Assembly (NCBI GenBank): GCA_003255025.1
Contig: QANY01009387.1
Location: 372,001 to 436,000 of the forward strand
DNA: 64,000 bases
From: Datisca glomerata
Lineage: Eukaryota; Streptophyta; Magnoliopsida; Cucurbitales; Datiscaceae
Direction: 5' to 3'
Shown here: piece after piece, positions 9,874-22,977 of the stretch
Layout of the letters: every line of letters begins with the position of its first letter
Numbering within the stretch: the stretch's first letter is position 1
Position numbers and translations under genes: made by a program
The notes under the pieces: model-generated
Database searches by the model: none
Told to the model about the DNA's origin: nothing
What the model saw: the letters and a program-made list of their open reading frames with translations, nothing else

Positions 9874-11811
9874 TGTTGGATCAGTGGTTTTAAAATTAAT
9901 GAAAAATAAGTTTGAACAATGAACGGTTCGTGGACGGAATATCAAAATAAATTTCTAAAACTTACTTAATCGAATTGAATAACAAAAATCAAAATAACAA
10001 ACGATCAGGCATATCGGATATTGAAACGAATAGAAAAAGGTTTAAACGATTTTCACCTTTACGATGTATCAGAGATATTTTGAATTGGTAGAATTCTTGT
10101 ATTCGTTCTTCACGTTTTTCAAACTTCAAGATTCAAATCTTCAAACTTGATCTTCAAGAACCAATTTCTCAAAATTTTCTTCACACCAATAACCACTCGT
10201 TAATTTCAGAAATATATCTCGCGAGAATTTATTTAAGAGTTGAGTGTGGACTTTTAAAATGATTGAATAAGAAAAAATCAAAATTCGACTGCAACATGGG
10301 AGAGACTCTTTTTCTCTCTCTGTGTATTTACGCACTGTATTGATTAGTATCAATTACTCTGCTCTAGAGTTATGTTGTATCTAATACAATTCCATTGTGA
10401 CAATAAAATTGCTATCACATATATATATAGTTATTAGTTTTAGAAATTTGTAAATATACCCATATATTTTAATTTTCTAAAAATTAACCCCAAAATAACC
10501 GTTATGGCGGAATTTGGTATATATCCTCTTAGAATTTGTGTTATATCGAAATTCATCAATTCAATTGATAAATCTAATTGATCTTTATCAATTAATTAAT
10601 TTAATTTCTTTTTGTTTACTAATTATCTAATAATTAATTAATTAATTTTAATATAATTAATCACACTTAACTAATTAAGTGACAACACCTATCACATATG
10701 AGTGTAGGAAATACACATTGGCAACAAAATACATTTTGATCCAACTGATATAGTTTATTCTATTCATGTTCTCATGAGCTATTCTTGAGACCGAATAGAT
10801 CCACATGAATAAAGTTATAGGATTCAAATACCCGATGAATTTATCTTTATAAATTTCTGACTTATTTAATCATGACATCATACGAATCCGATATAGGTTC
10901 GATGTCGAATCAACTCTCGATTCATGCCTGCTACATTTTATGTTCGTGCAAATAAACTCTTGGGTTCGTAGAATATTTTAACATATTACACATCGTGAAT
11001 ATCAGTAACAAGAGCGGAGATATAAGATTACCATTTTACCCATCTTGTAATTATTTTCTTAATCCTTTATTGACTGTGGATAAGAAAGACATAATAGTGA
11101 ATTATCTCGTACAATTCACAAGTCTTAATCAATTACACAATTCGTTGAATACCAGACCTGGTTTATTATTCATACACCCATCAACAAAGCATAAGGTGAT
11201 ATTATTATTTTCATAATTCAACCATGAATTTTCATATCTGTGAATCACGTAACTCCAACATAGTTGAATTACGTCAAGCTACATATTGTCCATCAATTCG
11301 AACTCACCCATTTGACATATCAAATATCGCAAGTAACTAAGTCAAGCTACGTATTGACTTCAAGATTAGGGTAGTTACGAAAATACCCTTAAGGTGTAAC
11401 AATTAAATTTAGAGCTAGGTAAACAATTTATGCTCTAAACTAATTTGTTACCAGTCTATTCAATATTTTCCATAACACATCTAGGTTAACTGTTTGAGTG
11501 TCCACTCCCATGCCCCAAGACTGACATCTATTAGTTCAACCTAACAGTTGTAATCAGATTCGATTGCCCAGTCGATCCTAAGACTGCAAATAACGTTCGA
11601 AATTATTTCAGAAGAGTTTGTCTAGAAGACTCCTCTGACTTTACTCTTCTTACATTGATAATAGTTTCAGGACTTGAGTAAATTATAAACACACTTTAAT
11701 TAAAAGAAAATGTTTATTTATTCATTGAATGCAGTTATACAAAATGCCTGAAAAATAACTAAATAATCATAAATAGTTATTAGACCATATTTTATGGACA
11801 TAATTTCAACA
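9874..11811 (-). repeat. Copia 3' LTR
   Basis: 1938 bp, bounded by TGTTGG and CAACA on the plus strand. It aligns along its length with 17666-19619, for example the shared 'gaatttatctttataaat' and 'gaacctaacagt' type blocks. It holds no coding sequence. Confidence 0.9.
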
Positions 11812-11989
11812 ATCTCCCGCCTTTACAAAAGTAGGCGTGTACAATCTCGTATCCTCATACCCTCTAGATGACCATAAAAAACTTTACTACATAAAGTCTT
11901 CATGAATGAATTTGCCAGGTTGTTGACCATCAATATGTGTGTTACTACAACATCTCCACGCTGAACAATATCTCTAATAAGATGATACT

Positions 11990-14900
11990 TACACTCTATG
12001 TGTTTGGATAGTTTATGCCTCCTTGTTCCTTCGAGTTTGCTATAGCCCCACTATTATCGCAATAAAGTGCCATGGGCTTGTCATATTCTAGAACAACTTC
12101 CAGAGTCTTCAAGAACTTTCTAAACCATACAACCTCCTTAGCAGCTTCACAAGTTGCCATATATTCAGCTTTCATGGTAGAATCAGCAATGTAAAATTGC
12201 TTAATACTTCTCCATACAAATGCTCCACTATTCAGGATGAACACCAATCCTGAAGTGGACCTCCTAGAATTCTTATCTGCTTGGAAATTAGAATCAGTAT
12301 ACCCCATCATATTCATGTCAGTACCTGAATACACAAGCATATAGTTCCTTCTTCTCCTCAGATACTTATGGATATGCTTGACAACATTCCAATGCTCGAT
12401 TTCAAGATAGATTGGAAACGACTCACCACGCCCACGATATAGCAAATGTCTGGTCTAGCGCAAAGCATCGCGTACATGAGACTTCCTATGGCTGAGGTAT
12501 AGGCAATATTTTTCATGTCTTCCTTTTTTTAAGAGTCTTGGAAGACTGCTCATTGAAGAATTTGACTCGATATCTAAAAGGAAGATATCCCTTCTCAGAG
12601 TCTTGCATATTGAAGCAATCAATCACTTTATCAATATAAGATGCTTAAGACAATGCTAATTGGTTGTTCTTCCTATCTCAAAAGATTTGAATGCCTAAGA
12701 CAAATGCAGCTTCTCCAAGATCCATCATATCAAATTGCTTTTCAAGCCAGATCTTGACATCAGATAATTTTCCTACATCATTTCCAATGAGTAAAATATC
12801 ATCTACGTACAAGACTAGAAAAAACATTTTCCCTTCATGTATCGGCTTATACACACAGAGTTCGTCCACTAACTATTCAAAACCAAAGTTCTTGACAGTT
12901 TCATCGAATCTAATATTCCATGACCGTGACACTTGTTTAAGTCCATAAATGGACTTAAGTAGTTCGCAAACATTACCCTCTCAGCCTTTTTCCATGAACC
13001 CGTCCGATTGAGCCATATAAATGCGCTCTTCAAGATTATCATTCAGAAAAGTAGTCTTGACGTCTATCTTCCAGATCTTATAATCAAAGCCAGCAGTAAT
13101 GGACAAGAGAATTCAGATGGATTTAAACATGGCTACCGACGAGAAGGTATCATCATAGTCTATACCATCCTTTTGAGTGTAGCCCTCTGCTACTAGTCTA
13201 GCTTTAAATGTCTCCACATTCCCATCCAGACCTCTCTTTTTCTTATAGATCCATTTGCACCCTACAAGTTTAACCCCTTCAGGAGGATCTACAAGTTTCC
13301 AGACTATGTTCGAGTACATCGAATGTATCTCAATGTTCATGGCTTTTAGTCATACGTTTGCTTCAAGACTAGTCATGGCCTGAGAGTAGGAGACAGGTTC
13401 ATATGATCCTTATCTGAGACTGCTGTTAAGGCATCTCCATAAGACATGTATCTGGCAGGCTGGCTCAAAACCCTCCCACTACGTCGAGGCTTCATAGGCT
13501 CTGGCCCCTGTTGTGGTTCTTCCATTATTGAATTAGAAACAATTCTTGATTAGGGAGTCGGTGTCCTCCCACTCAATAATTTCTCTAGCAAAATAGTGTT
13601 TCTCGGCTTCACACTTCTTATATAGTCTTCCTCAAGTTAACATGCATTCACACTAATGAATGTTTTCTTGTCAGTTGGACTATAAAAGATGTATCGCTTT
13701 GTTCCTTTGGGATATCTTACAAACATGTATAATTGATTGACTAGTCAACTTGCATGTCTTTGGTTTCAAAACATATGCCAGTCACCCCCATATTCTAAGG
13801 TGGTTATCCGAAGACTTTGGTCCATTTCATCTTTAATATGGAGTGCCAGGCACTGTCTTCGACGAAAATTGATTCAGAATGTATGCTGCTGTTTCTAAGG
13901 CATATCTCTAGAATGAATCTGGGAGGGATGAGCAACTCATCATGGATCTGGCCATATCCATCAAAGATCGATTCCTTCTCTCTGACACACCATTCTGTTC
14001 TAAAGTGTCAGGTGCTGTAAGCTGAGAAAGAATACATTCTTCCTTAAGAAAATCTTCAAATTCTCCTAACAAGTACTCTTCACCACGATCGGATCGTAGT
14101 GTTTTGATTTGTTTCTCTAATTGCTTCTCAACCATAACCTTATACTCTTTGAAATTTTCAAAGGTTTCAGACTTTTGGCGCATTAGATAAACATGACCAA
14201 AGCGTGAGTACTCATCAGTAAACGTTACGAAGTATTCATAACCTATTCTTGCTTAGACATTCAATGGCCCACATACATCATTATGTATGAGTTCGATGCA
14301 TTAAGTAGCTCTTTCACCCTTCGTTGAAAATGGTCTCTTGGTCATTTTACCTTCTATACAGGATTCACATGTGGGTATTGATCTCACACTTAAAGTTTGT
14401 AAAGGACCATCCTTTACAAGTCTTTTAATCCTGCCCAGGCTAATATGTCCATAAATAAGATACATCAGTTGAGTCAGACTTCAACCTTTTATTATCCATT
14501 TGTGAATCAACATTTACTTCAGTGTCACATATCATTGGAACTATTGGTTTTACGTAAAATAATTTATTGATCAATCGTGCAGTATTAATTAAGCAGTCAT
14601 TTCTAAAAATACCAATATATTTATCAGTGAATTCAAATTTGAATCCTTGCTCAATTAAACTAGCTACTGAAATAAGGTTCTTGCCAAAAATTAGGATATA
14701 ATAAATATCACGTAAAATCATAAAATTATTATCAAATGATAATTTAATAGTTCCCATAGATACAGTTGATACTAGTGCTCCATTTCTCCCATAGAAGTTG
14801 AACTTGCTCTCGTCAAGGCTTCTGATTTCCCTGAACCCTTACAGGGAACAATAGATATGGTTAGTGACTGCAGAGTCTACAATCCAAGAAAAAATAGAGT

Positions 14901-15700
14901 CAACTACATAACAGGCCTCAGTAATAAGTATTATACTTTTAGATCTCAACTTCTTGAGCTAGTTTGGGAAGTTGCATTTTCAATTATCAGCGGCTCCACA
15001 ATTATGACACTTATCTTTCGACTTGTCCACTTTTGAAGTGCTCTTGCCTTTCACAACTTTTAAGTTCTGCTTCTTAGCTTCTTGGGACCTCTCATGTGTT
15101 TCTTTTTGTTATTAGAGGTGGAATGCTAACTTTTAGTAAACTTTGCATCTCGAGTCTTCCTCTTGCCCTTCAGAAATAAGATCTCAGCAGCTTGCAGTTC
15201 CTTCATCAGCTCAGAAAGTGAGTTCCTCAACTTATTCATCGAATAATTAAGTTCGAAGTTCTCAAAAGTGTCAGGCAGATTCTCAAGGAAGATATCAACT
15301 TATGCCTCGCCATCTATCTCAGCACCTATGATCTCCATCTCATTCAGATAACTAATGATCGATATCATATGCTCTCTGAAAGGAGTTCCAGGTTTCATCC
15401 TACAGTTCATGAAGTTTTGCACAGCTGCCTGTTTAGCTTGACGACCCTGATCTCTGAACATTTCAATGATGTTCAACATCACATCAGTGACACTTTCCAT
15501 GTTCTGATGGTGTTATCGCAACACATTGCTAACAGAAGCCAAGATGTAGCACCTAACGATCTCATCAGAACGCAACCAAGAAGCATAAACATCATTTTCC
15601 TCTTGAGTCGATTCAGCAATTAGCTCAAGAGGAAAAGGGGCGGTGAGCACAAACTTGTGTTTTTCTATCGTCAGCACAATATCAAGATTACCTTTACAAA
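11990..15700 (-). pseudogene. Copia gag-pol remnant
   Basis: Reading on the minus strand from high to low coordinate. 15500-15300 is a gag (UBN2-like) piece ending REHMISIISYLNEMEIIGAE. ~15020-14960 is a zinc knuckle CHNCGAADN with its last ligands decayed. ~14890 is the protease WIVDSAVTNHI. 14183-13908 is integrase, with SDRGEEY and EQNGVSERRN carrying the catalytic Asp and Glu and an earlier IHNDVCGP. 13340-13113 is the start of RT ([20 protein letters not shown]). 12869-12678 has the YVDD catalytic box and DLGEAAFVLGIQI. 12445-11996 is RNase H (GYTDSNFQAD, STMKAEYMA, YCDNSGAIA). Premature stops separate almost every block, so no polyprotein can be made. Confidence 0.92.
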
Positions 15701-15879
15701 CTATGTAATTTTCACCGGTTAAGTTTATTTGCGTTTAAGATAGTTGAGAGTGGGATATCGATATGATTACTGAAAAGAATAAATGAAACGGTGTAAATAA
15801 ATACTCAATCATTCAGGAAAGTATGATGCATGATGCAAATACTTAAATATTTAAAAATCCAATAAAAATTATTTCTTCC

Positions 15880-16330
15880 ATGATGTTACCATCCATAACG
15901 ACAGCTTGTCTCATCTAAGGACAACGTCCAAGCTACCTCCTACAACATCGAGACTCCTCTCGTTTGGTTAACGCTTCTCAAGATGTCACTACATCTAGCA
16001 TAACCAATGGTTTTGGTCACCTTAGCCCCATTGACTAGCCCCTATGATGGATTTCAATGTGCTTCGGTCTAAGTGTTTAACCAACTCATCGTCTTTAAAG
16101 GTTTCTATGAACTAACAGCCCGTCTAGGGACGATCCTGCCTCACTATTTCATTTACAAGTTTTAGTTTCTTAAGCAATCCTATGACTTAAAATGACACGA
16201 TTCTAAAGTTTATCCTACTGAAGAGAGGACCGCTATGGTGGCTCTAAACCTTTTCTCGTGCCACGATCAAGTTTGCGTTGGGGACCTTAGGAGTGTTTCA
16301 ATGTAAACGACCCTCCCACTCAGTTTTTAG
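15880..16330 (-). other. Copia leader region between 5' LTR and gag
   Basis: GC-richer, non-coding block ('acgacagcttgtctcatc ... cgaccctcccac') of the type that precedes gag in plant copia elements. No open frame of note. Confidence 0.4.
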
Positions 16331-16759
16331 AAATATAGATTTTTCATTGTTTTTAAAAAAAATTATAACTCTTTATTAATTTGGAAAAACAAGTTTCCAA
16401 AATTATAAACTTTTATAAAATTTAAATCTCAATTTAAAATTTATAGCTTTTATAAAATTTGCATTGTATTAAAATTATAACCCATTATAAATTAAACTAC
16501 AATGATGCATGTGCACGCTACTTGACATTTTGATATTGGCATATCCTTATTTCTACATGACATGTTATATGATGATTCGAGATTAATAATAAATCATCCG
16601 TTTAAAATTAACCTCCATATTAACTAATTTCTAATTATAACCCATAAAAGAATAATAAAAAATATATAATCAATTTAAATACTAATCTTCATGGCGGTTG
16701 TAATTATCTCATTGTCCTTCAAGAAGTCCCACCAATTTGTAATTCTTTACAAAAGTCCA

Positions 16760-17190
16760 TTCCTAGTTTAAAATTCAAATTTCAAATTTCAAATTTTTAA
16801 ATTCAAATTTTAAATTTCAAATTTCAAAAATTTTAAATTTGAATTTTGATCAAAACCCTTTAATTAAGGAAAACCATTTTCTTAATTAAATAATCTCATC
16901 ATAATCATTTTAAAATTTAAAATTCAAAAAGATATAGATAAAAGGATAATTATCTTTTAAATTTAAAATTAAAAAGATAAAATAGATAATTATCCTTTTG
17001 AATTCAAAATCTAAAAGATAAAAGGATAAAAAAAATATAATTATCTTTTAAAATCAAATTTTAAAAGATAAAATAGATAAAATGGATAATTATCTTTTAA
17101 ATATTTGATAGCATATCTTTTGAACTTTAATTATCTTTTATTCGTTTAAAATCAAAATTCAAAAATTCAAAATATTAAAGATAAAAGATG
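16760..17190. repeat. AT-rich degenerate tandem repeats inside the copia element
   Basis: Two overlapping patterns: reiterated 'aattcaaattttaaattt' (16770-16850) and reiterated 'aaaagataaaatagataatt' (16930-17110). Both are low-complexity and confined to the 5' internal region of the copia element. Confidence 0.6.
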
Positions 17191-17665
17191 AGATTAGGGT
17201 TTTGTAATATATCACAGGGTTTCCTAAACCCTAATTGTTATCGCTTGGGGTTTCATAAACTCTAGTCGCCATGTAGGGCATGACAGTGAACAGCAGGAGG
17301 CGGTGCGGCACGGCGGTGGGTAGTGGCGGTGAAGGGTGACAAATGTTCTAGTAGCAGTCTTCCGGTGACTTTTCCAGAGGCAGTTTTTAGGTGGCGGCAA
17401 CTTCTGGCAAATGGCGTTTTCTGACGATTTTCGAGGCGGCGGCAATATTACATCGAATTTATCAAAAATTACAATTTTTGCAATAAAATAAATTACATAA
17501 AATCCTATGTCTCAAATCCTACTTACATCAATTCTAAACTGAAAGCAAAAACGCTTAGAGCCAATAGATAGGGCTCCAAATATATGTCAATATTAACAAA
17601 TTCATCGATACATTCGTTTCAAATATCTATATGCGTAATCAAGAACATGTGGCAGTCATACCAAT

Positions 17666-19619
17666 TGTTTGATCGATAGTTTTAAAATTAAAGAGAAATA
17701 AGTTTGAACCACGAACAGTTCGTGGGCGGAATATCAATTTTTTTTCTAAAACTTATTTAATCGAATTGAATAATTAAAAAACAAAACAACAAACGATCAT
17801 ACATATCAGATATTGAAACGAATAAAAAAAGGTTGAAACAATTTGAACCTTTGCGATATATCAGAGATTTTCTGAATTGGTAGAATCCTTGTATTCATTC
17901 TTCACGTTCTTCAAACTTCAAGATCCAAATCTTCAAGCTTGATCTTCAAGAACCAAAATTTAAGTACGATCTTCAAGAACTAATTTCTAAAAATTTACTT
18001 CACATCAATAACCACTCGTTAATTTAAGAAATATATCTCGTGAGAATTTATTTAGAAACTGAGTGTGGGCTCACAAAACGATTGAATAAGAAAAATCAAA
18101 ATTTTCTTCCTTCAATTTTAAATTCGGCTGCAACATGTGAGGGAGGGGAAGAAAGCTATTTTTCTCTCTCTGTGTATTTAGAGTTGTGTTGGATCTAATA
18201 CAATTCATTGTGGAATCAAATTGTTATCACAAATATATAATTATTAGTTTTAGAAATTTGAAAATATACCCATATATTTAAAATTTCTGAAAATTAACCC
18301 CAAATAACAACCATGACCGAATTTTATATATATCCTCTTAGAATTTGTGTTGTATCAAAATTCATCAATCCAATTGATATCTATCAATTAATTAATTAGT
18401 TTCTTTTTATTTACTAATTATCCAATAATAAATTAATTAATTTTAATATAATTAATCACACTTAACTAATTAAGTGACAACACCCATCACATATGAGTGT
18501 AGCAAATACACTTTGATACCAAAATACATTTTGGTCCAACTGATATCGTTTATTCTATTCATGTTCTCATTAGCTATTTCTGAGACCGAATGGACACATG
18601 AGAAAAGCTATAAGATTCAAATACCCAACGAATTTATCTTTATAAATTCTCGATCTATTTAATCCTGACATCATACGACCCTACTATAGGTTCGATGCCG
18701 AATCAAATCTCGATTCATGCACACTACATTTTCTGTTGGTGTAAATAAACTCTTTTATTTCACGATCCACAGAATATTTTAATAAATTATCCATCGTGAA
18801 TATAAGTAACAAGAGCGGGGATTTAAAATTACCATTTTACCCCTATTATTATTATTTTCTTAACTCTTTTATTGACTATGAATAAGAAAGACATAATAGT
18901 GAATTATCTCATACAATTCACAAGTCCTAATCAATGACTTAATTCATTGAATATCAGGCCCGATTTATTTATTCACACACCCATCAACAAAGCATAAGAT
19001 GATATTGTTACTTTCGCAATCCAACCACGAATTTCTATATTTGTGAATCACGTAACTCCAACATAGTTAAATCACGATCCCAACAACCAAGTTATTGCCC
19101 GCCAATTCGAACTCACCCATTTGACATATCAAATATCACAAGTAATTAAGTCAAGCCACGTATTTAATTTAGGATTAAGATAATTATGAAAATACCCTTA
19201 AAGTATAAAATTAGATTTTGAGCTAGGTAAACGGATTTTGCTCTAAACTAATTTGTTATCGGTCTATTTAACATGCTCCATAACACGTCTAGGTTAACTA
19301 TTTGAATCTCCACTTCCATGCCCTAAGACTGACATCCATTGGTTGAACCTAACAGTCGTAATCAGATTCGATTGTTTAGTCGATCCTAAGACTATGAATA
19401 ACGTTCTGAACTATTTCATAAGAGTTTTTCTGGAAGACTCATTTGTCTTTACTCTTCTTATGTTCATAATAGTTTGAGGACTTAAGTAAATTATAAACAC
19501 ACATTAATTAAAGGAAAACTTTTATTTATTCATTAAATTCAGTAATACAAAATATTGAGAAGATAACTAAACACTCATAAATAATTATTACATCCTACTT
19601 TAGGAACATAATTCCAATA
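17666..19619 (-). repeat. Copia 5' LTR
   Basis: 1954 bp partner of 9874-11811. It starts TGTTTGATCG and ends CCAATA on the plus strand; both termini carry point changes compared with the other copy. Confidence 0.9.
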
Positions 19620-19899
19620 GTAACATGCATCACGTGTGGAATCATATGACATGCATGAGCATAACTTAACTTGACATGTTCAGTAATTGACATATAATAA
19701 ATGAATACGTGTAACATACTTCACCATGTCAAAGTTGAACATATTTCATAATAAACATGTACCATAGACTAGATCATGTTACATAACTTAAACTTAACTT
19801 GGCTAGCTATGTCCCTCAGTTAACAACCTAATCGTAACTGCCTTGCACATGAACATCAATACAAATTTAAACGTAAACATGAACAAGAACATAACAGAT

Positions 19900-20130
19900 T
19901 GGGTGAGGCTGTTGCCACTGAAGGTTACCGAAACCCCACCGCCGTGACGCTGAGCCTATTGCCACTTAAGGTTATTGAAACCCCAACGCCGCTAAATGTA
20001 TTGTCACTTAAGATTATCAAAACCCCAAGAACACTGAGCGATGACTTAAGGTTATCAAAACACAAAAAACACTGAATTATCAATTAAGTTAATTGAAATC
20101 CCAAGGTCAACAAAATTGATGCCACCCAAC
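19900..20130. repeat. Five degenerate ~45-bp tandem units in the gypsy LTR
   Basis: Units share 'ttgccacttaaggttatt' followed by 'gaaaccccaacgccgc', decaying towards the right-hand copies. The repeat sits within the LTR, upstream of nothing coding. Confidence 0.6.
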
Positions 20131-21155
20131 CGTATAACTGAAACATAACGTGATCCATCTGGTTCTCTTGTCAACTAAGGGACAAGCCTAAAATTCACTT
20201 CTTGCTTAATCATCACTTTACTTGTTTAGCTTCATGATTCATTGTATCTAATGCACGATAATGATTAAAACATTAAGCTCATACATGATCATATAATTTA
20301 TTTTGATACGTGAAAATATAAATAGACATTCCCAACTTAACATTACTTGGTACTCAATTAGTCATACTTTGGACCTATCATAAGTATACACACAATTTCA
20401 ATGAGGTAGATAATAAAGTTACTCTAATTCATATTTTTGCACAACTAAGTTATTACTAGTAAATATATATTGCACAACTTAAATTGCTAACAGATTTATA
20501 GATTCCAGATTATCACACATGTGTCATACCATGATGTAAGCTCACTTACCTAGACCGAAGAAATGATAAACAATCTTCTAATCACTTGAAATTCAATGAT
20601 TATCGATCATTAAATTGTTCAATAATAATACTTAATAAATATATATAATTAAATAAAAAAACCACAATAGTGTAAATTAATTAAACGAATTAGTATGGTA
20701 GGATCAGAAATTAGAAAAACATGTTTTTTGGGTTCGAGAGTCAACTGGACGAACCAGTTTGGTTCAAACCGGACCAGTTAAGGTTTCCGGTTCAGTATGG
20801 TTTGACTAGATCGATCAGGTTCAACTGAACCGGTTTGGATTGGATTAAATATTGCGTTGGTTTTAAATATCGGGTCGAGCTGATAATGAGAGCGAGCCAC
20901 AATACATGATCTCCCACATATAACCGAGAAGGGAGGATTATCATTGAATAATTTATCGGCGTTCAACCACTGGTAAGAGAAACGTGGAGGGGGGAAAAAA
21001 AGATAGAGAGAGGGAGAGATAAGGGAGAGGGAGAGAACTAGATAAGCATGGAAAGAGAATTAGAAATGGGGAATGAGAAACAGAGGGCAAGAAAAAAAAG
21101 AGAGAAACAGAGATAAGCAAGCAAAAAGAAAGAAAATTAGAATAGAATAGAAAGA

Positions 21156-21189
<34 letters not shown>

Positions 21190-21396
21190 GGTTATTGGAG
21201 AGGGAAAATGGCGATCTGCTACAAAGACAACATCAAGAAGGCTCACGGGGTTAGGGACAGATATGGGTGTTGAGAAGGAGGTGATTTGAGAGTGATAAGG
21301 GAAACTAAATTGGGTAGAAGAAGCAATCAGGGTTTGAGTAAGGCTGAAAGATGGTTCAAATAAAAGAAAAACCATTAGGATTTTTTGGTTCGCATA

Positions 21397-21412
21397 ATGT
21401 ATATATATTTAT
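21397..21412 (-). promoter_or_regulatory. Putative LTR TATA box
   Basis: Minus-strand CTATAAATATATATAC close to the start of the gypsy LTR, followed downstream by the CT-rich (minus strand) leader. The position fits an LTR promoter; activity is unknown. Confidence 0.4.
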
Positions 21413-21443
21413 AGGTAAAAGCCTTAAGTAAAGTTATAGTATC

Positions 21444-21455
21444 CCCTTCTTAAGA
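21444..21455 (-). other. Gypsy polypurine tract
   Basis: Minus-strand AAGAAGGGGAT immediately before the LTR start (ACTATAACTTTAC...). It would prime plus-strand DNA synthesis. Confidence 0.5.
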
Positions 21456-21599
21456 ACTTTCATCATCGAAAAGAAAGTGCCCCAATTATATCATTTGGAC
21501 TCACACAATAAAACTTAATGGCACAACTTATAGTGAAGCATGAGAAATAAAAGAGTAGATAATAATCAAAGCATAAATTGATATTAAATCAATGTGAAA

Positions 21600-22620
21600 G
21601 CTAGATACCCAAGAACATGCAATGTACCTGCAACAATCACATTTTATACCTCAACTTCCAGGAGTGCCATAACACAGACCTTTCCTTTTGCCTTGTTCAC
21701 AGTTGCATTAAAGTCTCTGCCTTGTTTGATTAAATAACATTCATTATTATAATGCCTAGTCTTCGACACTTGAAACAAGCTTTGGACAACTGATAGCACT
21801 ATCCGGGATGACGCTTATTATAAGATGAGACTCAATTACTTGTTTCTTCACATCATGTTATTCCAGATGGCCATCTTGAAGTTTCCTCTTCTCATGCCAT
21901 GACTGATCAGACTGTGGCAGCTCTTTCGGTGGAATACTCATTTCCATGATCAATACAACCTCAACAACCGTCGGGTACGTAGTATTCTTATGAACTGTCA
22001 TGGGACCATTAATCTTGGGAAGAATATCCTTTTCAAACAATTTATTTAGCCTTCATGAGCTCATAATCAACACAATGAGTGGCGTAACGAGACAGTTTTT
22101 CAAATTCCTTTCGTATTCTGCAACCATCATATTGCTTTGAACCAGTCTAAGAAACCCACCCTCCCTGTGTGCTCTAATTATGATTAGAAAGTATTTTTTG
22201 AAGAACGTCTCCTTGAACCTAACCCACATCAATGTGTAATGCTCAATGCCATGAGTTCTATATGTTAGCTCCCACCATTTTCAGGAAATTGAACAAATTT
22301 AGCAACTGCGTCGGCAAATAATAGTAAGGCACACAAAGTAACAAATCTCAAATTAATCTCATTATTATAAATTAAGTTATTGAATACTCTATCAGATTAG
22401 CATGTAAGTTTCACATCCTACCTTTTGAGTGTCCAAGAACATCATTTACTGGAAGATTTGCTCTATCCTAGCAATCCAATCATCGGCTATAAGTGGATCA
22501 GTTGAGTGGCTATCGAACTCAAGTGGATTTAACTTTTGAATGTCTGAATCAATTATACATCAACTGGCATTTTCTGATATCATTGCTATGTTTGTTGTGA
22601 TGGGCGAGTTGTAACCATAT
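21600..22620 (-). pseudogene. Gypsy gag remnant with CCHC zinc knuckle
   Basis: Minus-strand segments read NPLEFDSHSTDPLIADDWIA then RIEQIFQ (22530-22430), a Retrotrans_gag core YRTHGIEHYTLMWVRFKETFF followed by LRLVQSNMMVAEYEREFEKL (22260-22080), and a zinc knuckle CFKCRRLGHYNNEC (about 21770) with all four CCHC ligands. After the knuckle comes VCVMALLEVEV then VAGTLHVLGYLAFTLI, matching the gag-protease junction of plant chromovirus-like gypsy elements. The protease is lost there. Frameshifts and stops interrupt the frame. Family call is secure; function is lost. Confidence 0.85.
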
Positions 22621-22956
22621 GTCTCAACAACTTAAGAAATTTATGAAGCATTTAAAGCATGGCCACCGGCGGGTTAGCAGCTGGGTCGGCGGCCACATGG
22701 TTATTCTTGTTCCTTATAGAAGCCACTGCACCAGGCTGAAGGAACACTCATTACTTACTATCATGTCTTAATCATTAACACATACATATAATATGAACAT
22801 AACAACACATCATAATGAGACAGAACCATGTCAATACTGAAACCATAATTGAAATAATTAACACTTGTGAACCTGACTTATAAGGTCAGGGAAGAGCAGA
22901 GTGAGTGACTTTCCATACATTTCATTAAGGAAAGTCTAGAGAATCTATGTCCTTTG

Positions 22957-22974
22957 CTTTGATACCAAACTATA
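22957..22974 (-). other. Gypsy primer-binding site
   Basis: Minus-strand TGGTATCAAAGCAAAGG directly after the LTR fragment, complementary to the 3' end of plant initiator tRNA-Met apart from one base (usual TGGTATCAGAGC). Confidence 0.7.
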
Positions 22975-22977
22975 AGC

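Larger units (their letters stand above)
9874..19619 (-). mobile_element. Ty1/copia LTR retrotransposon (degenerate, about 9.7 kb)
   Basis: Two direct LTRs, 9874-11811 and 17666-19619, bound gag-pol remnants on the minus strand. The right LTR is therefore the 5' LTR. On the minus strand the LTR begins TGTTG and ends AACA. The polypurine tract AAAGGCGGGAGAT lies at 11812-11824. A PBS-like TGGTAT follows the 5' LTR at ~17658-17664 but matches initiator tRNA-Met only partly. Domain order is gag, zinc knuckle, protease, integrase, RT, RNase H, the copia order (integrase before RT). Many stops and frameshifts are present and the LTRs differ by many substitutions and indels, so the insertion is old. 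Confidence 0.92.
19620..21443 (-). repeat. Gypsy 3' LTR, proximal part
   Basis: Resumes the LTR interrupted at 9868. It contains degenerate tandem repeats (19900-20130), stretches of 'aaccggttc'-type motifs (20720-20840), a purine-rich block with a (GA)n microsatellite at about 21168-21190, and a likely minus-strand TATA (CTATAAATATATATAC, ~21397-21412). The short open frames here are low-complexity. Confidence 0.7.

Noticed and set aside
12691..13196. Plus-strand frames within 11990-15700
   Set aside because: Antisense to the copia gag-pol remnant.
20953..21375. 140-residue Ser/Leu/Phe-rich frame
   Set aside because: Lies in the purine-rich part of the gypsy LTR; low complexity, no homology recognised.
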